This document shows, one piece after another, positions 33,590 to 43,117 of a DNA stretch of 64,000 nt (its first letter is position 1; each line of letters starts with the position of its first letter). Made by a program: the position numbers and the translations under genes. The notes beneath the pieces are model-generated. The model was given only the letters and a program-made list of their open reading frames with translations. It searched no databases and was not told the DNA's origin. This DNA is from Methanoculleus marisnigri JR1. GTDB lineage: Archaea > Halobacteriota > Methanomicrobia > Methanomicrobiales > Methanoculleaceae. The DNA lies in assembly GCF_000015825.1 (NCBI RefSeq), contig NC_009051.1:1482695-1546694 (forward strand), in the 5' to 3' direction.

Positions 33590-36326
33590 GGAGTGCTTCG
33601 ATAATTCTGTTGCGCCCGTATTCGAGCGCCTCTTCGAGACGGGAGGCGTCCGGACCCGCGCCCTGCGCAAGGTTCGGCTTGCCGCCCCCCTTCCCGCCGA
33701 GGATGCCGCAGACCTCCCGCACGATATCGACGGCGTTCACCGTCGGGGCGCCCGACGTCGCCACCACCTTCACGGTGCCGTCACTTGAGGCAAAGAGCGC
33801 CACGCCGCCCTCGTCGGCGACGGTCGTGGCGAGTGCGACGAGTTCCTTATGGGTCGCATCGAGCGTTCTGACGACGACCCTGACCCCGTCCACAACCTCG
33901 CCGTCGAGATTCTGCATCTCGAGGTCCACCACTTTCTTTTGGAGACGTTCAATCTCCTTCTTCTGTTCCTTCCATTCCGAGAAGAATCTTGCTACCGTCG
34001 CCGGCAGGTTCTCGGGCTGGACGCTCACCATGTCGGCGGACTCCTGGAGGAGGTCGCCCAGGTGCTGCACGGCATGCACGGCGGCGATACCGGCCGCAAA
34101 GACCAGCCGCTCGACGCCGTCCTGGATATGCTCGACGCCGAGGACCCGGATCGGCCCGATCTCACCGGTCGTGCGGACGTGCGTTCCGGCACACGCCTGC
34201 ACGTCGGCGCCGACCTGCACCGTCCTGATCTCCCGGCCCGGCGGGACGCCGCCCTGGTAGAGGCCGAACCCGTACTTCTGTTCGGCCTTCGTCCGCTCCT
34301 CGACGTGGATGTAGACCGGCGTATCGGCCATGACCAGCCGGTTCGCCTCGAGCTCGATCCTCCTGAGTTCATCGGGCGTGATATGTCTGTAGTGCCGGAT
34401 GTCCAGGCGGGAAACCTCGCTTCCCTTCTGGGCGCCCGCCTGGTGCACGTGGACGCCGAGCACCTGCTGGGCGGCATGCAGGAGAACGTGGGTCGCCGTG
34501 TGGTGGCGCATCAGCGACCACCGGCGTTCCTCGTCCACCATGCCCTTCACCCGGTCGCCGCGCATCAGGGGGCCGCCCGTGACCCGGTGGAGGATCACCT
34601 CGCCGAGTTTCACGACCTCCTCCACCCGCACCATGCTCTCGGATGTCACCAGGGTGCCGGTATCGGACGGCTGGCCGCCGCCCTCGGGGTAGAAGAGCGT
34701 CTGGTCCAGCACCGCCATCCCGTCGAAGTAATCCAGCACCATCGCCTCGAACTCGACCTCGTTCGGGAGTTCGTAGTAGAGTTTCTTCGTCGGGGGGAGG
34801 GAAACCGCACGCTCGCGGTAGGCGTCGAGCGGGTCTTCTCCCCTCGCCTCCTTCTGCGCCTCCGAGTGCGTCTCGGCGATCAGCGAGTAGAAGTTGTCGG
34901 GGATCTCCACGACGGCGCCCTCGGCGGCAGCGACCTCCTTCACCATCTCGGGCGGGATGCCGTGCGAGTCGTAGAGGGTGATGACCTCCTCGAGGGGAAC
35001 CCGGGAACTCTTTGCCCTGTAGTTCCGGGCGATCTTCTGGACGATCCGGGCCCCGCGCTCGAGAGTGCTTGCGTACCGCGCCTCCTCGTTCTCCACGATC
35101 TCCCGGACCGCGTCCACGTCCTGCTCGAAGTTCTCGGCGCCCACGACCTGCATCTGTGCTTCGATCAGGTCCGTGAGGGCGTCGTCCATCGAGAGGTCGT
35201 TCATCATCCGGAGCGTCCGACGAAGCACGAGCCGGGCGAGGTAGCCCTCCCGGACATTCGAGGGGACGATGCAGTCCCCGAGCATGTAGGCGAGGCAGCG
35301 GGTGTGGTCGGCGATCGAGTAGACCTTCTCGATCGGAACGACGATCCGTTCGAGCCGTTCGACAGGTACGTCGATCGCCTCGGCGACCTTCCTCCGGAGG
35401 TTGTAGAGGTTCGTCCCGGAGATGTCCATAACCCCGGCGAACCGGGCGCTGAGCCCCATGATCTTCGTGAACTCCGGGTTGTCGAGGAGGTCCTCGAGAC
35501 GGGCCGACCGCATCAGGCGGCTCACCATCTCCGGGAAGACCGCATCGTAGATCGTCGGCGAACCCTTCGAGGCCCAGACGAGCCGCTCAAGGCCGTAGCC
35601 GGTGTCCACGATGTTCAGCCGCATCGGGTAGTAGGGCACCCCGTTCACGTCGACGGGCGGCTGATCGGTCTTCTGCCGCCCGAGGTTCATGAAGACCAGC
35701 GTCGCGACCTCGAGACCGCCGATGAGCACCTCGACGGACGCTCCGGCGTTCCCGCCGCCGTACCACGGGTGCTCCTTGTAGCTGACACGGGCGGGATCGC
35801 CGCCGATGGACTTGATGAACTCGTCACAGAGGGCGACCGTCTGGTCCTTCCAGTAGATCTGCTCCTCCGGGGTGTTGAAGGCGTGGTGCGCCATCATCTC
35901 AAAGAGCGTCAGGTGGCGCCCGGATCTCCCTACCGAGTCGAGGTCGTTTAACCGGATGCAGGGCTGGGAGATGGTCAGCGGGTTCGCCGGCGGGGGAACG
36001 ACCCCGCTCGTGACGAACGGCTGAAAATCGGCGATGGACGCGATGGTGAGGTAGATATCGTCTCTCCACCGGGCGGCTACGGGATATCGTTCGAGGCGTG
36101 TATGACCGTGCCGCTCGAAGAACGAGAGGAACGCCTCCCGCATCTCGCTGACGTTATGAGGTTTGAAGACCGGGTTGCCGATGAAGTTATACGTTACACA
36201 CGGAGCGTCGCCGCAGAACTCTTGTTCGGGGTCCCGGGTCCAGAAGGCCGCCCCGCAACTCTTGCAGACCTTCCGCTCAAACCCTTCGGACCTGAAATAA
36301 TCGAGCGTATATTCTTCCTCGAGCAT
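33579..36326 (-). CDS. alaS: Alanyl-tRNA synthetase (archaeal type)
   Basis: A 915-residue class II synthetase that charges tRNA-Ala with alanine. The archaeal N-terminal zinc module CKSCGAAFWTRDPEQEFCGDAPC is present, then the class II core (GHTRLERYPVAARWRDDIY, QPCIRLNDLDSVGRSGRHLTLFEMM), the editing domain HTATHVLLHAAQQVL with CAGTHVRTTGEIG, and the C-Ala domain ending GGKGGGKPNLAQGAG. Length matches the family. It overlaps the downstream regulator gene by 11 bases, indicating an operon, and is headed by an AT-rich promoter near 36350. Confidence 0.97.
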   Translation of the reverse strand: MLEEEYTLDYFRSEGFERKVCKSCGAAFWTRDPEQEFCGDAPCVTYNFIGNPVFKPHNVSEMREAFLSFFERHGHTRLERYPVAARWRDDIYLTIASIADFQPFVTSGVVPPPANPLTISQPCIRLNDLDSVGRSGRHLTLFEMMAHHAFNTPEEQIYWKDQTVALCDEFIKSIGGDPARVSYKEHPWYGGGNAGASVEVLIGGLEVATLVFMNLGRQKTDQPPVDVNGVPYYPMRLNIVDTGYGLERLVWASKGSPTIYDAVFPEMVSRLMRSARLEDLLDNPEFTKIMGLSARFAGVMDISGTNLYNLRRKVAEAIDVPVERLERIVVPIEKVYSIADHTRCLAYMLGDCIVPSNVREGYLARLVLRRTLRMMNDLSMDDALTDLIEAQMQVVGAENFEQDVDAVREIVENEEARYASTLERGARIVQKIARNYRAKSSRVPLEEVITLYDSHGIPPEMVKEVAAAEGAVVEIPDNFYSLIAETHSEAQKEARGEDPLDAYRERAVSLPPTKKLYYELPNEVEFEAMVLDYFDGMAVLDQTLFYPEGGGQPSDTGTLVTSESMVRVEEVVKLGEVILHRVTGGPLMRGDRVKGMVDEERRWSLMRHHTATHVLLHAAQQVLGVHVHQAGAQKGSEVSRLDIRHYRHITPDELRRIELEANRLVMADTPVYIHVEERTKAEQKYGFGLYQGGVPPGREIRTVQVGADVQACAGTHVRTTGEIGPIRVLGVEHIQDGVERLVFAAGIAAVHAVQHLGDLLQESADMVSVQPENLPATVARFFSEWKEQKKEIERLQKKVVDLEMQNLDGEVVDGVRVVVRTLDATHKELVALATTVADEGGVALFASSDGTVKVVATSGAPTVNAVDIVREVCGILGGKGGGKPNLAQGAGPDASRLEEALEYGRNRIIEALHGE

Positions 36327-36387
36327 TGAAAATCACGCAGCATAATTTGGTATGATTGTGACCGATATAGTTGTTTGTGCAGAGTGT

Positions 36388-36705
36388 TTAAGTTTTCCAG
36401 GTGTCCTGATACCAGAGATCGTAGGATTCATATAACCCCGTCCGCTCGGCGATGCGCACCGCAAGGATGTGCCAGCATTCGCGCCCCCGGAAGAGAAAGT
36501 CGCTGCAGGTGCAGAAGTCCCCTTCGACGATATACTCGCTGCTCCGGCCCACCACAACGAAGAAGTCGAGGTACCGCTTCACCTGCCCCGCATCGACGGC
36601 TTCGAGCGCCTTTTTCCCTCGCTCGCCGTAGACACGCTCGATACAGGCGCGGAACTCCGGCGTCAGCACCCGGTCGCGCTCCATCTTCTGCCAGATACCC
36701 CTCAT
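36388..36705 (-). CDS. SWIM zinc-finger protein
   Basis: A 105-residue protein with the SWIM zinc-binding pattern CxC...CxH: FCTCSDFLFRGRECWHILAV (about residues 63-82). SWIM domains bind DNA or protein; archaeal ones have been compared with the Shu2-type helpers of homologous recombination. A helical N-terminal half (LTPEFRACIERVYGERGKKAL) precedes it. The start overlaps the stop of the Nif3-family gene by 4 bases (ATGA), so the two are co-translated. No transcription terminator seen between it and alaS. Confidence 0.85.
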   Translation of the reverse strand: MRGIWQKMERDRVLTPEFRACIERVYGERGKKALEAVDAGQVKRYLDFFVVVGRSSEYIVEGDFCTCSDFLFRGRECWHILAVRIAERTGLYESYDLWYQDTWKT

Positions 36706-37412
36706 GGAACTACCACTACGTGTGGCGGATCAGGGATATAATCCCACCCCATGCGGGATGCGAGAGCCTCCATGGCCGGGGCCTCGAGTGCGTAGTGAGT
36801 GGACTCCAGGCAGGGGATGGGCGATGCACGGGCAACGCTGTGCTTCAATTCCGCCGAGAGGAACGCTTCCGCCCCGAGACCGGCGGCCTCCAGGATCAGG
36901 TCGGGGTCGAACCCGCTCCCCCCCACGACGGCGAGGCGCCGGATCGTCCCTACCTCGCCGTAAACCCGGATCCCTCCGCCCGGGAGCCGGCGGGCGATCT
37001 CTTCCGCGTCGAGGGAGCAGTCGCCGACGAGGCCGGCGGCCATCCGCTCCACTCCGGTGAAACCGAGCCGGGCCGCGAGGACGTCGTTGACGCCGCCCTC
37101 GGCATGGTCGAAGTTCGTGTGCATGACGTAGAGGTTCATCTCGGCGGCAAGGAGCGTCCGGAGCAGGCGCGACGTCGCCCCCCGGACCGTCGTGACCGGG
37201 CTCCAGAGCGGGGTATGGTGGACGACCAGCATATCCGCGCCGGCACGAGCGGCGGCATCCACCACCTTCTGCGTGGCATCGAGCGCACAGCAGACGGTTC
37301 CGATCTCTTCTCTTCCCTCGACGACGAGACCGATCCTCCCTGCATCGTACTCCTCGGCCAGTTCGGGCGGAGCGACCTGCTCCAGTGCGGCGATGAACCT
37401 CTCGATATCCAT
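36702..37412 (-). CDS. Nif3-like dinuclear metal-centre protein
   Basis: A 236-residue member of the NIF3/DUF34 family that forms a hexameric toroid with a dinuclear metal site. Diagnostic segments: EEYDAGRIGLVVEG near the start, MLVVHHTPLW (HH metal ligands, about residues 63-72), MHTNFDHAEGGVNDVLAARLGF (H, D) and the distal H...E in ESTHYALEAPAMEALA. Biochemical role unsettled; some bacterial members have been called GTP cyclohydrolase type 2-like. It is coupled to the following SWIM gene. A divergent promoter region precedes it. Confidence 0.9.
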   Translation of the reverse strand: MDIERFIAALEQVAPPELAEEYDAGRIGLVVEGREEIGTVCCALDATQKVVDAAARAGADMLVVHHTPLWSPVTTVRGATSRLLRTLLAAEMNLYVMHTNFDHAEGGVNDVLAARLGFTGVERMAAGLVGDCSLDAEEIARRLPGGGIRVYGEVGTIRRLAVVGGSGFDPDLILEAAGLGAEAFLSAELKHSVARASPIPCLESTHYALEAPAMEALASRMGWDYIPDPPHVVVVP

Positions 37413-37649
37413 ACACTACCCCGTATGGATCTCACGGGATAAAAGGGTGAACGAGGACGTCACCGAGCCGCCACCCCCTGCCCCCGGCTCCTCCCGTCGA
37501 ATAAATTTTCATGTTCCGGGAGATTATATTCAAATTTTGAGAGCAAATCTGCGATTATCTTATAAAGGCGGCGAATCAGGACTGGATCGAATAGAAATAA
37601 TTATCTCTAAAAAAACCGAGACACGATCATCGTCTTTCGGAGACAGAAC

Positions 37650-38948
37650 ATGATGAGATCCCTTATCATTGGAATAACGCTCCTCGTTCTCTGCGCCGGC
37701 ATCACCGCCGTATCTGCACTGGGAGGAGATGAAGGATGGTACCGCGTTCACTGCAACGTGGACGGTGCCGACGTCTACTTTGACGGACAGTACAAAGGAA
37801 CCACCTACGGAGGGGCGCTCGACGTCCCGGTCTACACCACCGGGTCGCCCTACAACACCTTCCGGGTAGAGAAGAGCGGCTATCAGTCCTACACCGGCAG
37901 CCTGCCCTCGGACCCTGCAGCCGGCGAGACCGTGGACGTCTACGCGACGCTGCAGCCGGTCGAGACTGCCGGTTCGATCCATGTCACCTCGAGCCCCTCG
38001 GGTTCGGCCGTTTACTTAAACGGGAACTACCGGGGTACTGCACCGCTCACGATCCAGAACCTCGTCCCCGGCACCTACTCGCTTGAGGCCGATCACACGG
38101 GCTACCAGTCCGATTACGCCACCGTCACGGTCAGGGCAGGGCAGCAGTCGAACGTCCAGTTCACCCTGACCCCGATCGAGCAGTACGGCTCGATCAAGGT
38201 CACCTCCAGCCCCTCCGGCGCGTACGTCTACATGGACGGAACCTACAAGGGCCGGACGCCCCTGACGCTCACGAGCGTCTCGGCAAAGAAACATAACATC
38301 GAACTCGATCTCTCCGACTACTACGACTGGAAGTCGAGCGTGACCGTGAGCCCCGGCGTGACCAGTTACGTCAACGCCCACCTGACGTCCGTCCCCTCCG
38401 AGACCACCGGCGCCATCGACGTGGTCTCCTACCCGGCAGGTGCGGACGTCTTCCTCGACGACAAGTACCAGGGCAAGACTCCCGCGGCAGGAGTGTATGC
38501 GATCTCGAACGTCCCGGTCGGCTCCCACACGGTGAGAGTTGCCCTCTCCGGCTACCTGGACTACACGACGTCGGTCATCGTCAGCGGGGCGACCACGAGC
38601 CATGTCACCGCGACGCTCCAGCCCGGCCAGCAGCCGACCTCGACGGGCTCGATCTCGGTCACCTCCTCCCCGTCGGGGGCCGAGGTCTACATCGACAATG
38701 CCTATAAGGGCATCACCCCGCTGACCGTCGACGGCGTTGCCACCGGCACCCACGCGGTCAGGGTGGCGCTTGCAGGCTATGGCGACTGGTCGACCACCGT
38801 TCAGGTCGGTGCCGGAAGCACCGCCTCGGCCTCGGCCTCGCTCTCGCCCGTGCCGACCCAGGCTCCCCACGCGGGCGTGGCGCCCTTTGCCGCGATAGGC
38901 GCGCTCGGCGTCCTCGGGCTCCTCGTCGCGCTGCGCAGGCGGGACTGA
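37650..38948 (+). CDS. Secreted PEGA-repeat surface protein
   Basis: A 432-residue cell-surface protein. A signal peptide (SLIIGITLLVLCAGITAVSA, ending near residue 23) is followed by five PEGA-type repeats of about 70-75 residues, each opening with a stretch like GSIxVTSSPSGAxVYxxGxYKGxTPLT, at about residues 105, 178, 253 and 328 besides a diverged first copy. A C-terminal hydrophobic helix (FAAIGALGVLGLLVAL) with an RRRD tail anchors it to the membrane. PEGA domains are thought to bind sugars or cell-wall polymers. A TATA-like ttataaag (about 37560) and a poly-A/T rich leader precede it. Confidence 0.88.
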   Translation: MMRSLIIGITLLVLCAGITAVSALGGDEGWYRVHCNVDGADVYFDGQYKGTTYGGALDVPVYTTGSPYNTFRVEKSGYQSYTGSLPSDPAAGETVDVYATLQPVETAGSIHVTSSPSGSAVYLNGNYRGTAPLTIQNLVPGTYSLEADHTGYQSDYATVTVRAGQQSNVQFTLTPIEQYGSIKVTSSPSGAYVYMDGTYKGRTPLTLTSVSAKKHNIELDLSDYYDWKSSVTVSPGVTSYVNAHLTSVPSETTGAIDVVSYPAGADVFLDDKYQGKTPAAGVYAISNVPVGSHTVRVALSGYLDYTTSVIVSGATTSHVTATLQPGQQPTSTGSISVTSSPSGAEVYIDNAYKGITPLTVDGVATGTHAVRVALAGYGDWSTTVQVGAGSTASASASLSPVPTQAPHAGVAPFAAIGALGVLGLLVALRRRD

Positions 38949-39094
38949 AACACAAAAAACCCCAATCTTTTTTGAGAAGCGTAAATCTCCCGGATGTTAT
39001 CGATTGACCGTTGCCGGTAAGGTTCCTACCCGGACCATATATTACCTAAAGTAATAATCAACACCTATAAATATTCCAAAATGAATATACGTTC

Positions 39095-40603
39095 ATGGAA
39101 AAGTCCCTCGACCTCATCAATGCCCGGATACGCGACGGTAGTGCACGAGTCGTTACCGCCGAGGAGATGCCGGGCATCGTCGACGAACTGGGAGAGGAAG
39201 GGGCACTGGCGGAGGTCGACGTCGTCACGACCGGGACGTTCGGGGCAATGTGCTCTACCGGTGCCTTCTTCAACTTCGGGCACGCCGACCCCCCCATCCG
39301 GATGGAGCGCGTCTGGCTCAACGATGTGGAAGCATACGCAGGAATCGCGGCGGTCGACGCCTACCTGGGCGCAACCCAGGAGGCAGAATCCAAAGACAGC
39401 CTCTACGGCGGCGCCCACGTCCTCGAGGAACTCGTCGCGGGGGGCACCGTCGAACTGCGGGCGACTTCCCGCGGGACCGACTGCTACCCGCGCCGGAGCA
39501 TCACCACAGAGCTGCTGCTCGAGGACATGAACCAGGCGGTCATGGTCAACCCGAGAAACGCCTTCCAGCGCTACAACGCAGCCTCGAACGCCGCCGAACG
39601 GACACTCAACACCTACATGGGGACGCTCCTCCCGCGGTGCGGCAACGTCTCCTACTCCGGCGCAGGAACCCTCTCGCCGCTCGCAAACGACCCCGGCTTC
39701 CGGGTCATCGGGTGCGGCGTCCCGATCTTCCTTGCCGGGGGAGAGGGCATGATCGTCGGAGAAGGCACCCAGCACTCCGCCGGGGGCGGATTCGGGAACC
39801 TGATGGTGTCCGGGGACATGAAGCAGATGCGCCAGGAGTTCCTGCGCGCCGCGGTGATGAACGGCTACGGCGTGACGATGTACGTCGGTGTCGGCATCCC
39901 GATACCGGTGCTCGATACCGGGATCGTCCGGAGCACCGCGGTGCGGGACGAGGATATCCTGACCGACATAATCGATTTCGGCACGCCGCGGCGTGACCGG
40001 CCGTCGCTTGCGAAGGTCAGTTACGCCGACCTCAAGAGCGGATCGGTCGAGATCGGCGGCGAGACCGTCCGGACGTCGTCGCTCTCCAGCTACCGCCGGG
40101 CCCGGGCGGTCGCGACGGAACTCAAGGACTGGATCGAGCGGGGGAAGATGGAACTTGCGCTCCCCACCCGCCGGATCGACCCGGCAAAACGCTCAAAGCC
40201 CATGCGGGAGACGGCCGTCACCCCCCGCGTCCGCGATATCATGAACCGGCAGGTGATCAGCATCACGGAAGACGAGGAGATCCGGGTGGCGGCAAAGCGG
40301 CTCCTCAAAGACGAAACGAACCACCTCCCGGTCCTCGACGGGAACGGCACGCTGGTCGGGATCATCACCACCTACGATGTCTCGAAGGCGGTGGTGACGG
40401 ACGGGAAACTGCGGCAGGTGAAGGACATCATGACCCGGAACGTGATCAAGACGACGCCCGACGAGCCGGTGGACGTCGCCGCCCGGAAACTGGAGCAGAA
40501 CAATATCAGCGCCCTTCCCGTGGTCGACGCGACGAACCGGGTGGTCGGCATCCTCTCGGCGATCGACCTCGGGAAACTCTTCGGCGGGAGGCGGCGGCGA
40601 TGA
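39095..40603 (+). CDS. hcyS: Homocysteine biosynthesis protein (DUF39 plus two CBS domains)
   Basis: A 502-residue homologue of MA1821 of Methanosarcina acetivorans, which is needed for making homocysteine from sulfide and aspartate semialdehyde. The DUF39 part spans about residues 1-365, with conserved cysteine stretches MCSTGAFFNFGHADPPIRM, GTDCYPRR and VIGCGVPIFLAGGEG. Two CBS domains follow (RDIMNRQVISITEDEEI and KDIMTRNVIKTTPDEPV), as in the DUF39-CBS2 architecture. The stop overlaps the start of the NIL-ferredoxin gene (ATGA). The promoter shows tataaatattcc about 25-30 bases before the start. Confidence 0.92.
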   Translation: MEKSLDLINARIRDGSARVVTAEEMPGIVDELGEEGALAEVDVVTTGTFGAMCSTGAFFNFGHADPPIRMERVWLNDVEAYAGIAAVDAYLGATQEAESKDSLYGGAHVLEELVAGGTVELRATSRGTDCYPRRSITTELLLEDMNQAVMVNPRNAFQRYNAASNAAERTLNTYMGTLLPRCGNVSYSGAGTLSPLANDPGFRVIGCGVPIFLAGGEGMIVGEGTQHSAGGGFGNLMVSGDMKQMRQEFLRAAVMNGYGVTMYVGVGIPIPVLDTGIVRSTAVRDEDILTDIIDFGTPRRDRPSLAKVSYADLKSGSVEIGGETVRTSSLSSYRRARAVATELKDWIERGKMELALPTRRIDPAKRSKPMRETAVTPRVRDIMNRQVISITEDEEIRVAAKRLLKDETNHLPVLDGNGTLVGIITTYDVSKAVVTDGKLRQVKDIMTRNVIKTTPDEPVDVAARKLEQNNISALPVVDATNRVVGILSAIDLGKLFGGRRRR

Positions 40604-40998
40604 AACTCCGGCTGGCGTTCTCCCGGAAAGGGAAAACCGATCCGGGAAGAGAACCGGTGATCGCCCGGGTGGTGAAGGAGACCGGCGTCCTCATCAACGT
40701 CGAGAAGGCCAACATCGACTCGATGGCCGGCGAGATGCTGATCGACGTCCCGGATAAGGACGCCGACCAGGTCCGGCGGCGCCTCGAGGAGATGGGGGTC
40801 ACCGTCCGCGTGATGGAGAACGCCGTCGTCCGCGACGAGGAGGAGTGCGTCGACTGCGGGGCGTGCATCGGCGTCTGCCCCCAGGAGGTCTTCTCGTTCG
40901 ATGCGGAGTGGCGGCTCGTCGTAAGCGCCGAGCGCTGCGTCCTCTGCGGCAAATGCATCCGGGCGTGCCCGCACGGCGCCCTCTCGCAACAGGGATGA
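40600..40998 (+). CDS. hcyF: NIL-domain ferredoxin for homocysteine biosynthesis
   Basis: A 132-residue homologue of M. acetivorans MA1822. An N-terminal NIL domain (about residues 1-75, IARVVKETGVLINVEKANIDSMAGEMLIDVP) precedes two [4Fe-4S] binding motifs: CVDCGACIGVCP and CVLCGKCIRACP. It probably delivers electrons for the reductive step catalysed with the DUF39 partner. It overlaps the preceding gene by 4 bases and the following UPF0280 gene by 4 bases, giving a tightly coupled three-gene operon. Confidence 0.92.
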   Translation: MKLRLAFSRKGKTDPGREPVIARVVKETGVLINVEKANIDSMAGEMLIDVPDKDADQVRRRLEEMGVTVRVMENAVVRDEEECVDCGACIGVCPQEVFSFDAEWRLVVSAERCVLCGKCIRACPHGALSQQG

Positions 40999-41726
40999 TC
41001 AGGGAGCACTTCGAGTTCCGGCAGACGATCACGACGATCCTCGCAGACGATCGTGGGCATATCGAGGCGGCGAAATCCGGCATGCTGGCCGCCCGGCGGG
41101 AGGTCGAGCGGCAGATCGCCGGCGACCCCTATTTTTCGGCAACGCTCGAGCCGTATACTCCAAATAACCCTGCTAACGTCCCGGCCAGCATGGCCCGGGC
41201 CGCCGCGGAGGCCGGGGTCGGGCCGATGGCGGCGGTGGCGGGCGCCATAGCCCGGGCGGGGGTGGAGGCGATGGCCGGGGCCGGCGCGGCGTTCGGCCTC
41301 GTCGACAACGGCGGGGATATTGCTCTCGTAAGCAACCGCGAAGTGAAGATCGGCATCTATGCGGGCGCATCGCCCCTGAGCGGACGATTCGCGTTCCTGA
41401 TCCCTCCGGGTGAGGAGATCCTCGGCATCTGCACCTCGTCGGCGACGGTGGGCCCGTCAATCAGTTTCGGCACCGCCGACGCCGTGACGGTCTTCTCCCC
41501 CGACGTCGCCGCCGCGGACGCCTGGGCGACGGCGATCTGCAACCGGATCACGGCGGACGACACCTCCGTCCTCGATGATCTCCCAAAGACCGGTGTCTTA
41601 GGCGTGCTTGCCGTCATCGGCGACGCGGTCGTCCGATGGGGGGATCTCCCGCCGATCGTGCGGGCAAGGGTGGACGAGCGGCTGATCACCGCCGGCAGCG
41701 ACTGGCAGTATTATGGCAGGAGCTGA
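40995..41726 (+). CDS. UPF0280 (COG2122, ApbE-like) protein
   Basis: A 243-residue protein related to the ApbE fold. Its Methanosarcina homologue MA1715 is reported to make sulfide assimilation into homocysteine efficient. Seen here: HFEFRQTITTILADD, an Ala/Gly-rich helix (AVAGAIARAGVEAMAGAGA), FGLVDNGGDIALVSN (ApbE-like DNGGD motif), SATVGPSISFGTADAVTVFS, and GVLAVIGDAVV. The ATG lies in the stop of the NIL-ferredoxin gene (ATGA). Here the three genes are contiguous, which links them functionally. Confidence 0.88.
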   Translation: MIREHFEFRQTITTILADDRGHIEAAKSGMLAARREVERQIAGDPYFSATLEPYTPNNPANVPASMARAAAEAGVGPMAAVAGAIARAGVEAMAGAGAAFGLVDNGGDIALVSNREVKIGIYAGASPLSGRFAFLIPPGEEILGICTSSATVGPSISFGTADAVTVFSPDVAAADAWATAICNRITADDTSVLDDLPKTGVLGVLAVIGDAVVRWGDLPPIVRARVDERLITAGSDWQYYGRS

Positions 41727-41794
41727 AGAAACCCGCAGGGTTTCTGGCCGATCGCCGGTCTAGTGCGGGTTTCAGTTCGCGCGAAGCCGACGCA

Positions 41795-42187
41795 TCAGAG
41801 GCACTCCTCCATGTAGAGGGCAATCTCTGCGTATGCTTCCGTGCCGCTGAACCGTGCGAGCGTATTCTCCCCGTCGGTGAGGGTGACGACCGGCTCCCCG
41901 CCTTCCATCGAGAAGATCACCTCGTATATATCGACCTCGTCGATGACGAGCCCCCGTGCGAGGTCGGACGCCGCGTGGAGCTGCAGTCGCTCCATCGTCA
42001 GCTCGTCCGGCGTCTCCCGGAAGTAGTAGTAAAAGACCTGGTACGCGTTGAGGAGGTCGGAGGAGAGCAGCGCTCCCCGGGTCTCTTCGTCAAGCGTATC
42101 CAGTATCTTCGCGAGAAGCTCGTCGTCGTCGTCGCTCGCCTCAAAGAGGCTGTCGGCAAGTTCCGCCAGTTCTATATAATCGCCCAT
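41795..42187 (-). CDS. Acidic hypothetical protein
   Basis: A 130-residue, strongly acidic protein. Helical N-terminal half (YIELAELADSLFEASDDDDELLAKILDTLDEETRGALL) and a beta-rich C-terminal half (DEVDIYEVIFSMEGGEPVVTLTDGENTLARFSGTEAY). No family that I can name. ATG 42187 chosen because it begins right after a purine-rich ribosome-site-like stretch; an in-frame earlier start at 42208 is possible. It is convergent with the UPF0280 gene and divergent from the next HTH gene. Confidence 0.55.
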   Translation of the reverse strand: MGDYIELAELADSLFEASDDDDELLAKILDTLDEETRGALLSSDLLNAYQVFYYYFRETPDELTMERLQLHAASDLARGLVIDEVDIYEVIFSMEGGEPVVTLTDGENTLARFSGTEAYAEIALYMEECL

Positions 42188-42305
42188 ACCCTGTTCCCAC
42201 CTGCACATCCAATCTCTCGCACCGGCAAACCGCGCCGATAGCGGCTAACAGAGCCGGAACGGTGCATGAATAACTATATCGGTCTCCCCGGAAAAAAGAA
42301 TAGGT

Positions 42306-42587
42306 GTGCGTGAGGAAGATCTGGACTGGGCCGTATATCATCGAATTCCCAAAACCGACGGCATTACGGTCGAAGGCCTGGTAGCAGCCACCGGATTTGA
42401 GCCCGGTGCGGTGACGGCATCGCTCGAGCGTCTCGAACATCACCTTCTCGTCAGACGGTCGGGGAAGACGGTGCGCCTTCTCTCCATCCAGGAGTCGCTG
42501 ATCGAGTGCCAGTGCCGCCATACCAGAGAAGACCTGCCGTTCGTCATCGAGAACGGCGTAATCCGGGCGACGAGGAGAGAGGAGTGA
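42306..42587 (+). CDS. Small winged-helix protein
   Basis: A 93-residue protein with a winged-helix fold pattern: [53 protein letters not shown], in which helices 2 and 3 form the DNA-recognition unit. Its start is GTG 42306. It ends just before the trm56 start, and the genes follow each other closely in the same direction, so it may be the first gene of the trm56 operon. Specific target unknown. Confidence 0.7.
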
Positions 42588-42592
42588 GCGGC

Positions 42593-43117
42593 ATGCCCGA
42601 AGTAGCCGTGCTCCGGATAGGTCACCGGCCCGAACGCGACCAGCGGGTGACGACCCACGTCGGGCTCGCGGCGCGGGCGCTCGGTGCCCGGGGGATGTAC
42701 CTCGCCGCAGACGACCCCGGTGTCGCTCTGAGCATAACGGACGTAGCCTCCCGGTGGGGAGGAGACTTTTTCATCGAAAACGACGTGAAGTGGCGGCGGT
42801 GCATCCAGGACTGGAAGGCTGCCGGCGGCAAGGTCGCCCACCTTACGATGTACGGGCTCCGGATGACCGACGTCATCGACGATATCCGCACAGAGGAGCG
42901 GGTGCTCGTCGTGGTGGGGGCGGAGAAGGTGCCGGGCGACATCTACGGGCTCGCCGACTACAACGTCTCGGTGACCACCCAGCCTCACTCCGAGATATCG
43001 AGCCTCGCTCTCTTCCTCGACCACCTCTTCGAGGGGAAGGAGCTCAACCGGGAGTACCCGGACGCGAAGATCCGGATCGAGCCGACCAAGGTCGGAAAGA
43101 AGACGGTGGAGCGGTGA
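42593..43117 (+). CDS. trm56: tRNA (cytidine(56)-2'-O)-methyltransferase
   Basis: A 174-residue archaeal SPOUT-class methyltransferase that methylates the 2'-OH of C56 in the T loop of tRNAs using S-adenosylmethionine. Family stretches: [26 protein letters not shown] at the start, [60 protein letters not shown] (knot and cofactor loop). ATG 42593 is taken; a GTG nine bases earlier is possible. The stop overlaps the GTG start of the ATP-grasp gene (GTGA). Confidence 0.93.

Noticed and set aside
33849-35951. 700-codon plus-strand open frame
   Set aside because: Antisense shadow of alaS; no domain, composition dominated by Asp, His, Arg and Leu from the reversed codons.
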